Below are positions 30,513-35,606 of a DNA stretch of 35,606 nucleotides, piece after piece. Below the pieces are notes generated by a model, which ran no database searches, was not told where the DNA came from, and worked only from the letters and a program-made list of their open reading frames with translations. The translations under genes and the position numbers were made by a program. Each line of letters begins with the position of its first letter. Positions within the stretch are counted from its first letter, which is position 1. Source of the DNA: Candidatus Yonathbacteria bacterium RIFCSPHIGHO2_02_FULL_44_14 (GTDB lineage: Bacteria; Patescibacteriota; Minisyncoccia; Phycocordibacterales; UBA1550); contig MHUT01000018.1 in NCBI GenBank assembly GCA_001823535.1, positions 1 to 35,606 of the forward strand. The letters are read 5' to 3'.

Positions 30513-31139
30513 ATGTTCGGACTATCTCACGAAGAACTCTCAGTCTTTAAGCGACTCTCTACACCGCACAAGATACAGGACTTTCTCGACACTCTCCCTG
30601 TCAATCTCGACAAAAAAGGTGGGACATGTTTTTCTCCGAGAATGGTTCTGCAAAAAGGAAAGGCGCACTGTATTGAAGGTGCATTCATTGCTGCGGTGGC
30701 ACTCTGGCTTCATGGAGAAAAACCGCTTCTCCTCGACCTCAAGGCTTTAAGCATTGATTACGACCACGTAGTGGCACTCTACAAAAAAAACGGTTACTGG
30801 GGAGCAATTAGTAAAACGAATCATCCAGTGCTCCGCTTTCGTGACCCTATTTACAAAAGCCCTCGCGAAATTGCGCTATCTTACTTCCATGAATACACGC
30901 TTCTTAAGACGGGGCAAAAAACATTGCGGAGTTATTCTCGCCCGTTTTCACTAAAACGCTTCGGGGTCAGTTGGATCACTTCAGAAAAAAGTTTGTGGGA
31001 CATCGCGCAAGCGCTTGATGAGTCACCACACTTTCCCCTTGTACCAAAAGGTCACGAAAAACTTATTCGACCACTCTCTGCAATTGAACTTCGTGCAGGA
31101 AATCTTGCGGAATGGGACCACGTGGACCCAAGAACATAA
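30513..31139 (+). CDS. Transglutaminase-like fold protein (probable), unknown
   Basis: The 208-aa product has CSP-type segments CIEGAFIAAVALWLHG (Cys near 52), LDLKALSIDYDHVVALY (His near 83) and NHPVLRFRDPIYKS (Asp), the order Cys-His-Asp of transglutaminase-like cysteine proteases. I do not recognise a named family, but similar uncharacterised proteins occur in many bacteria. The substrate is unknown. No signal peptide or membrane helix. The start at 30513 fits a promoter directly upstream (-10 ends 6 nt before the ATG); a GTG three nt upstream is the alternative. Confidence 0.72.
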   Translation: MFGLSHEELSVFKRLSTPHKIQDFLDTLPVNLDKKGGTCFSPRMVLQKGKAHCIEGAFIAAVALWLHGEKPLLLDLKALSIDYDHVVALYKKNGYWGAISKTNHPVLRFRDPIYKSPREIALSYFHEYTLLKTGQKTLRSYSRPFSLKRFGVSWITSEKSLWDIAQALDESPHFPLVPKGHEKLIRPLSAIELRAGNLAEWDHVDPRT

Positions 31140-31158
31140 ATTTCATACACTAAATTAT

Positions 31159-31220
31159 TATTTCTTTCATCGTCACACAATAGATGCTATAGCATCTATT
31201 GTGTGACGATGAAAGAAATA
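31159..31220. terminator. 62-bp perfect loopless palindrome after the transglutaminase-like gene
   Basis: Two 31-nt arms that are exact reverse complements with no spacer (centre GCTA|TAGC). It follows the gene by 20 nt and is followed by a normal terminator hairpin. The T-run is short, so it may be a transcription stop, an mRNA 3' stabiliser, or an element of another kind. Confidence 0.75.
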
Positions 31221-31222
31221 CA

Positions 31223-31259
31223 AAAAATCCTCGCAAACTTTTAGTTTGCGAGGATTTTT
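31223..31259 (+). terminator. Terminator after the 62-bp palindrome
   Basis: 17-bp perfect stem AAAAATCCTCGCAAACT / AGTTTGCGAGGATTTTT with loop TTT. Confidence 0.9.
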
Positions 31260-31415
31260 GAGATTTTATTTTTACTTTACCTCGATTCTTGTTTAACGTG
31301 TGGTACCGGCAATATTATGCAAGCGAAGCGTGTTTTTTATTATCATTTATGATAATCTTAAAGTTGGCTAGTAGTATTTTTAACATAATTATTTTTACAA
31401 GCGAAAGGAGCAGTC
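31260..31415 (+). other. Intergenic region before the 68-aa protein
   Basis: AT-rich, about 155 nt, with the inverted repeat ATTATCATTTATGATAAT (about 31338-31355). No clear consensus promoter was found; CGAAAGGAGCAGTC precedes the next ATG. It presumably holds that gene's promoter. Confidence 0.4.
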
Positions 31416-31622
31416 ATGGGCAACAGAGTTATGTCTGACGCTGAACGCAAAACATTAGAAGCATGGTTTCATAAGTTGATAAATTCGCCTGCAATACAAA
31501 ATAGTTTAATAAGAAGGTGTAAAAACCCAGACCCAAACGACGGGGACACACGCCCAGAATTCAATCCCAAAATGCCTACACTGGAGCGGATTGATTCTAT
31601 GATCAAAGCACTTAAATCGTAA
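31416..31622 (+). CDS. Small 68-aa protein, unknown
   Basis: Short charged protein with a helical N-terminus (MSDAERKTLEAWFHKLIN) and a Pro/Asn-rich middle (KNPDPNDGDTRPEFNPK). No family is recognised. AAAGGAG lies 7 nt before the ATG and a hairpin terminator follows the stop, so it looks like a real small gene. Its own unit lies between two terminators. Confidence 0.65.
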   Translation: MGNRVMSDAERKTLEAWFHKLINSPAIQNSLIRRCKNPDPNDGDTRPEFNPKMPTLERIDSMIKALKS

Positions 31623-31645
31623 TTCGCAGTTACAACCTTCGCGCC

Positions 31646-31675
31646 AAAATGCGGACTGAACCTAGTCCGCATTTT
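31646..31675. terminator. Bidirectional terminator between the 68-aa gene and the cyo operon
   Basis: 12-bp stem AAAATGCGGACT / AGTCCGCATTTT, loop GAACCT, with T-tract on the plus strand and A-tract on the minus strand. It ends both convergent units. Confidence 0.85.
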
Positions 31676-31678
31676 TTC

Positions 31679-32536
31679 TTACCACAAAAGACTCTCTGCA
31701 GAAATTATCACGCAAAATACCACTAAAATCACAATTGAATAAACGAACATATCGCGCGCCCATGAAATATTGTCGCTCACATAAAAACCTATTGCCACAA
31801 TTCCAAGCCACACGAGACCGAGCAAAGTCATCACAAAAAAATACGCGTAACCGGCATAGCTAAACACGGGAAGCATTAGTGTTGCGATAATAAACAGTGC
31901 GATATAGACAAGCATGTGCATCTTCGTGATACGGATACCCTTTTTCACCGGCAACACGGGAATCTTTGCTTTTGTGTAATCACTCAGCCTGTAGATAGCG
32001 ATTGCAAGGGAGTGCGGTATCTGCCAAAATGCAAGGATGAAAAATAAAATGACAGCACCCATATCAACGGTATTGTTCACTGCTAAATAACCAACAACTG
32101 GAGGAACTGCCCCAGAAATACTTCCCACAATAGTTCCATACACAGAATTTCTTTTAAGCCACAGACTGTATACGATAACGTATACAAAAAGCCCCACGAG
32201 TGCAATGATACTCGTTAATAAATTTGTATAAAAAAATAAAATAAAAAAACCGAGCACTCCAAGATGTGTGGCATAGATGAGCGCGCTTCGAGGAGAAATA
32301 ATTCCCTTCACGAGAGCGCGATTTTTGGTTCTTTCCATGCGCCCATCGATATCACGGTCGATGTAATTATTAAAAACACACCCTGACGCAACAACAAGAG
32401 AGAGTCCGACGAGCGTGACAAATAAAAGCAACCAATCAATAGACTTTCCTGATGCAAGAAAAAAACCAGCAATAACAGTTATGGCATTACCGCCAACTAT
32501 CCCCGGCTTCGTGATGAAGTAGTAATCTTTTATCAA
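31679..32536 (-). CDS. cyoE: Heme O synthase (protoheme IX farnesyltransferase)
   Basis: The 285-aa UbiA-family membrane enzyme transfers a farnesyl group from farnesyl diphosphate to heme B, giving heme O for the bo3 oxidase. It has about seven to nine membrane helices and the Asp-rich motif NNYIDRDIDGRMERTKNRAL (about residues 56-75). The C-terminal segment after the NDxxD-type site is shorter than usual. The start is a TTG at 32536 (MIKDYYFITKPGIVGGNAIT fits the family start); TATAAT ends 8 nt upstream. It is the last gene of the operon, 16 nt after cyoD. Heme B must come from import or elsewhere. Confidence 0.9.
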   Translation of the reverse strand: MIKDYYFITKPGIVGGNAITVIAGFFLASGKSIDWLLLFVTLVGLSLVVASGCVFNNYIDRDIDGRMERTKNRALVKGIISPRSALIYATHLGVLGFFILFFYTNLLTSIIALVGLFVYVIVYSLWLKRNSVYGTIVGSISGAVPPVVGYLAVNNTVDMGAVILFFILAFWQIPHSLAIAIYRLSDYTKAKIPVLPVKKGIRITKMHMLVYIALFIIATLMLPVFSYAGYAYFFVMTLLGLVWLGIVAIGFYVSDNISWARDMFVYSIVILVVFCVIISAESLLW

Positions 32537-32552
32537 ATTTGCTTATTATAGT

Positions 32553-32930
32553 TTATTCAGGTATATATCCTTCGTTTGAATTAAAAGGAGAAACTTCGGT
32601 CATATTATAATTCAAATTATACATAACCCATAGAGACCCAGCCACTAAAATAATGACGATCAATATCGTAAAAATAAAAACGATTAGGTTCCAATGTGGC
32701 TTGGATTTTTTGTGTAAATGGAGGAAGAACACTACCTGCACCAAGAGCTGAACGAGCGCGGAACCAACCACCGCAAAAACAGCAGTCTGGTTCACCATGA
32801 GATGCTTCACGACAATAAAATACGGAATGAGCGTGAGGATAATCGACAACACAAACCCGATCACATACGATCGCAGGGCTTTACGTCCCGCTTCGTATTG
32901 CTCATCAATTACTTTAAAATCGTTTATCAT
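32553..32930 (-). CDS. cyoD: Cytochrome bo3 quinol oxidase subunit IV
   Basis: The 125-aa product has three membrane helices (YVIGFVLSIILTLIPYFIVV; VFAVVGSALVQLLVQVVFFL; LIVFIFTILIVIILVAGSLWVM) with HLHKKSKPHWN between helices two and three, and the C-terminal WVMYNLNYNM as in the CyoD/COX4-like family. This small subunit assists assembly. Its gene lies 12 nt after cyoC. No clear Shine-Dalgarno. Confidence 0.92.
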   Translation of the reverse strand: MINDFKVIDEQYEAGRKALRSYVIGFVLSIILTLIPYFIVVKHLMVNQTAVFAVVGSALVQLLVQVVFFLHLHKKSKPHWNLIVFIFTILIVIILVAGSLWVMYNLNYNMTEVSPFNSNEGYIPE

Positions 32931-32942
32931 ATCCAGGTATTT

Positions 32943-33542
32943 TTATATTGCACCAATTAAATACACAAACGTGAAAATAAATATCCATACAATGTCAAGG
33001 AAATGCCAGAACAAACCCAAGACTGAAATTTTTGACATTGTCGCCTCAGTAATTCCGCGGTAGAGAACCTGGATGATGAGACCTCCCATCCAAACAAGCC
33101 CTGCAGTCACATGGAGTCCATGTGTACCAACAAGCGTAAAGAATGCGGACAAGAACCCGCTTCTCTGCCAACCGTTTCCTTCGCTCACAAGCTTCGTAAA
33201 CTCAGAGATCTCCATCCCCAAGAACAAAGCGCCTAGCAGAAACGTTACCAGCAACCACGCCAGAACTTTACGCTTGCTGTTGTGATGGTGCGCATAGAGA
33301 GATGCAAGTCCGTATGTAAAACTGCTTGCAAGAAGAATGAGGGTTTCCGTTAAAACAAACGGCATACTGAAAAGCTCACCCGCCGAAGGTCCACCGTATG
33401 TATTATTGCGAAGTACCGCGTACGTTGCAAAAATACTTGCAAACAAGAGTGCATCGCTCATAATGTACACCCAAAATCCAAAGAGGGATTTTGGGGTGCT
33501 GCGATGATGCTCCTTGTGGTGCGCTAGAATTTCAGTGCTCAT
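32943..33542 (-). CDS. cyoC: Cytochrome bo3 quinol oxidase subunit III
   Basis: The 199-aa product has five membrane helices. FGFWVYIMSDALLFASIFATYAV with the acidic residue of helix I, the EISEFTKLVSEGN loop, THGLHVTAGLVWMG (Gly-x-His) and the final LFWHFLDIVWIFIFTFVYLIG are signature segments of COX3/CyoC. It lies 6 nt after cyoB on the minus strand. Subunit III stabilises the core enzyme. Confidence 0.95.
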   Translation of the reverse strand: MSTEILAHHKEHHRSTPKSLFGFWVYIMSDALLFASIFATYAVLRNNTYGGPSAGELFSMPFVLTETLILLASSFTYGLASLYAHHHNSKRKVLAWLLVTFLLGALFLGMEISEFTKLVSEGNGWQRSGFLSAFFTLVGTHGLHVTAGLVWMGGLIIQVLYRGITEATMSKISVLGLFWHFLDIVWIFIFTFVYLIGAI

Positions 33543-33548
33543 ATAATT

Positions 33549-35504
33549 TTAATTTCTCGCTGCTTCTATTTTTGCAATCTCTTCTGCCGACACGCGATAC
33601 TCCGTATCGTAATCAAACGACCGAATCATGAGCAGAGCAACAACACCGAGCAACCCCGTCGTTGCAAGCCACCAAATGTGCCATATCAAACCAAAACCCA
33701 AAAGGAAGCTCGCGCTGGCAATATAAAGTCCCATTGCGGTATTTTTTGGCATATGAATATCCTCATAGTACAGTTTCTCGGGTTTCGCGCCGGTGCCGTA
33801 CTTCATATCCCAAAATGGATGTCTCCCGTGCACCGTGGGGATGATCGCGAAATTGTAAAACGGTGGCGGTGATGATGTCGACCATTCCAGTGTCCTGCCA
33901 CCCCATGGATCCCCCGTCGTGTCCATATTTTCCTTGCGATCCCTAATACTCACCACAACTTGCAATATTTGCAATACCACACCAATACCAATAATGAAAG
34001 CACCAGCGCCTGCAACATAGAGGAGAGGGTCCCAACCTGTACCCGCATCAATGTGGCTCAAACGTCTCGTCATTCCCATGAGTCCAAGTATGTACAACGG
34101 CACAAAAGTAACAAAGAACCCAACAATCCAGTGCCAAAATGCAACCTTACCAAGACGTTCATTCAACTTGAATCCAAAAATCTTTGGAAACCAATAAGTG
34201 AGCCCTGCAAAGTAGCCAAACACCACCCCACCGATGATTGTATTATGAAAATGCGCAATCAAAAATAGGCTATTGTGCAACTGGAAATCAGCAGCGGGCA
34301 CCGCAAGTAAAACTCCCGTCATACCACCGAGCGTGAAGGTTACAATAAAACCAATCGTCCATAGCATCGGTGATGCAAAAATAATGCGTCCGCGAAACAT
34401 TGTGAATAACCAATTAAACACCTTCACTCCCGTAGGAATTGCGATAATCATTGTCATAATTCCAAAAAATGCATTTACGTTTGCGCCTGCGCCCATCGTA
34501 AAAAAGTGATGCACCCAAACAACGAATGAAAAAAATGTTATTGCTACCGTTGCCCATATCATGGTGGTGTAGCCAAAAAGTTTTTTCTGCGAGAAAGCAG
34601 CGACCACTTCAGAAAAGATACCAAATGCAGGCAACACGAGAATATACACTTCCGGATGCCCCCATGCCCAGATGAGGTTCACATACATCATTGCATTACC
34701 GCCAAAGTCTGAGGTAAAAAAATGCATACCAATGAGGCGATCCAGAGAAAGCATGCCGAGTGTTGCCGTGAGAATTGGAAAAGAAATAATCACGAGCGCC
34801 ATTGAGGAAAAAACGGTCCAAACAAACACCGGCATTCTCATAAGCGTCATTCCGGGGCAACGCATCATTAGAATAGTAACAAAGAAGTTAATGCCCGATA
34901 TCAAACTCCCCGCTCCCGCAATCTGCAAAGCCCAAATATAATAATCCACTCCAACGCCTGGGCTATACAATATCCCCGAAAGTGGCGGGTATGCAAGCCA
35001 TCCTGTCGCCGCAAACTCCCCCACGACGAGCGATAGGTTTACAAGCATTGCACCCGCGACGGTGAGCCAAAGGCTCAGCGAATTGAGAAACGGGTACGCA
35101 ACATCACGCGCGCCAATCTGGAGCGGTACCGCCAAGTTGATCAACCCAAACATAAGCGGCATCGCAACAAAGAAAATCATGATCACGCCGTGCGCGGTAA
35201 ATATCTGGTCGTAATGCTCCGGTGGCAAAAACCCCACTGAATCGCCGACGGACAAAACCTGTTGCAAGCGCATCATCGCTGCATCGGAAAATCCACGAAG
35301 AAGCATCACAAAAGCAAGAATGATATACATCACCCCAATCTTTTTGTGATCAACTGACGTGAGCCACTCTGTCCATAACCACTTCCATTTTTTGAAATAG
35401 AACAAAGCGCCGATAACGCTGAGCGCAACAACGCCCATAAAAAAAGCCGCTCCAACAACGATTGGTTCATGAGGCAACGCTGATAGTGTCAAGTTTCCAA
35501 ACAT
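33549..35504 (-). CDS. cyoB: Cytochrome bo3 quinol oxidase subunit I
   Basis: This 651-aa heme-copper oxidase catalytic subunit reduces O2 to water using ubiquinol and pumps protons. Heme b ligand His105 (FTAHGVIM), CuB/Tyr site [19 protein letters not shown], and AHFHNTIIG with heme ligands are present. The D-channel Asp134 (GARD), the Glu in WGHPEVY and the K-channel region [12 protein letters not shown] are present. The quinol-site residues of E. coli CyoB (Arg71, Asp75, His98, Gln101) appear as Arg70, Asp74, His97 and Gln100. It is the first complete gene of the operon in the window; cyoA should lie beyond the right edge. Similarity to proteobacterial CyoB is high by eye, which suggests lateral transfer. 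Confidence 0.97.
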   Translation of the reverse strand: MFGNLTLSALPHEPIVVGAAFFMGVVALSVIGALFYFKKWKWLWTEWLTSVDHKKIGVMYIILAFVMLLRGFSDAAMMRLQQVLSVGDSVGFLPPEHYDQIFTAHGVIMIFFVAMPLMFGLINLAVPLQIGARDVAYPFLNSLSLWLTVAGAMLVNLSLVVGEFAATGWLAYPPLSGILYSPGVGVDYYIWALQIAGAGSLISGINFFVTILMMRCPGMTLMRMPVFVWTVFSSMALVIISFPILTATLGMLSLDRLIGMHFFTSDFGGNAMMYVNLIWAWGHPEVYILVLPAFGIFSEVVAAFSQKKLFGYTTMIWATVAITFFSFVVWVHHFFTMGAGANVNAFFGIMTMIIAIPTGVKVFNWLFTMFRGRIIFASPMLWTIGFIVTFTLGGMTGVLLAVPAADFQLHNSLFLIAHFHNTIIGGVVFGYFAGLTYWFPKIFGFKLNERLGKVAFWHWIVGFFVTFVPLYILGLMGMTRRLSHIDAGTGWDPLLYVAGAGAFIIGIGVVLQILQVVVSIRDRKENMDTTGDPWGGRTLEWSTSSPPPFYNFAIIPTVHGRHPFWDMKYGTGAKPEKLYYEDIHMPKNTAMGLYIASASFLLGFGLIWHIWWLATTGLLGVVALLMIRSFDYDTEYRVSAEEIAKIEAARN

Positions 35505-35555
35505 AGTTATTTTAAAGAGTTTTCAAGTTATCGTGCTGAAAGAGATACGGGAGAA

Positions 35556-35606
35556 TTATTTTTGTCCTTTGCCCTCTCTTTTCGTCCTCAAGTACGCCCG
35601 TACGAT
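35556..35606 (-). CDS. Possible 3' end of the gene upstream of cyoB (cyoA expected)
   Basis: On the minus strand one frame is open from the window edge and ends at a TAA (35556-35558) with the tail IVRAYLRTKREGKGQK. It could be the C-terminus of cyoA, by operon convention (cyoABCDE). A second frame is open to 35512. Only 17 codons are visible, so this is position-based inference. Confidence 0.35.
   Translation of the reverse strand: MVRAYLRTKREGKGQK

Noticed and set aside
1-35606. CRISPR array, insertion sequence or prophage
   Set aside because: No regularly spaced repeats, no transposase or phage structural genes, and no terminal inverted repeats with target duplications were seen.
35512-35606. 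Alternative open frame at the right edge ending at 35512
   Set aside because: Its tail ([13 protein letters not shown]) is no more like CyoA than the frame ending at 35556. Neither can be confirmed from so few codons.

Overview
The window looks like a chromosomal piece of a Patescibacteria/CPR bacterium, probably of the Parcubacteria type. This is an inference from gene content: tandem TrbC/VirB2-like pilin genes beside a lone solute-binding protein, exported proteins with calcium-binding type-3 repeats or Cys-rich EAKLCPDGS-type motifs, a short four-domain ribosomal protein S1, tight spacing, and very strong intergenic hairpins. Neither 16S rRNA nor a complete marker set lies in the window, so placement below phylum is not possible here.

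Layout: (1) 1-1140, five plus-strand tRNA genes (Cys-GCA, Leu-UAA, Lys-CUU, Leu-UAG, Leu-CAG). The spacers after Leu-UAA and Lys-CUU carry inverted and direct copies of the tRNA 3' ends. (2) 1186-3081, a two-gene operon of an SPFH/band-7 protein and a membrane protein. (3) 3204-6976, minus strand: five pilin-like small membrane proteins, a solute-binding protein and a methyltransferase. (4) 7064-10589, gyrA, a small membrane protein and a degenerate metallo-beta-lactamase-fold protein. (5) 10624-12224, plus strand: a leader with a 24-codon ORF, then rpsA. (6) 12287-20192, minus strand: exported Ca-binding-repeat protein, DEAD-box helicase, a DUF3135-like protein, an unknown protein, an ABC-F factor, an SDR oxidoreductase, AlkD and a DUF6629 membrane protein. 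(7) 20288-25966, a metal-handling block: a Cys/His-rich anchored protein, a beta-propeller/DUF1573 fusion, a small membrane protein, DUF302 and a CopB-type P-type ATPase. (8) 25984-31622, a Pif1-like helicase, cell-envelope proteins, membrane rhodanese, SGNH hydrolase, a transglutaminase-like protein and a small protein. (9) 31679-35606, cyoE-cyoD-cyoC-cyoB on the minus strand, a cytochrome bo3 quinol oxidase operon running off the window where cyoA would be expected.

Functionally, the oxidase needs copper and heme. The copper exporter and DUF302 protein, and possibly the DUF1573 fusion, would fit copper and redox homeostasis around an aerobic terminal oxidase, although the two blocks are about 6 kb apart and are not one operon.

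Three sequence-level signals are the most unusual. First, tRNA-tail repeats form extended inverted repeats through the terminator. Second, a roughly 31-bp palindromic element occurs in rpsA, in the gene at 9565-9951 and in a terminator, with its hairpin core twice more in the DEAD-box gene; the copies show compensatory base changes. Third, many genes have a -10 box only 6-10 nt before the start codon, which implies leaderless mRNAs, while others have strong Shine-Dalgarno sequences. Perfect loopless palindromes of 34, 54 and 62 bp also occur between genes. No CRISPR array, insertion sequence or prophage was seen.
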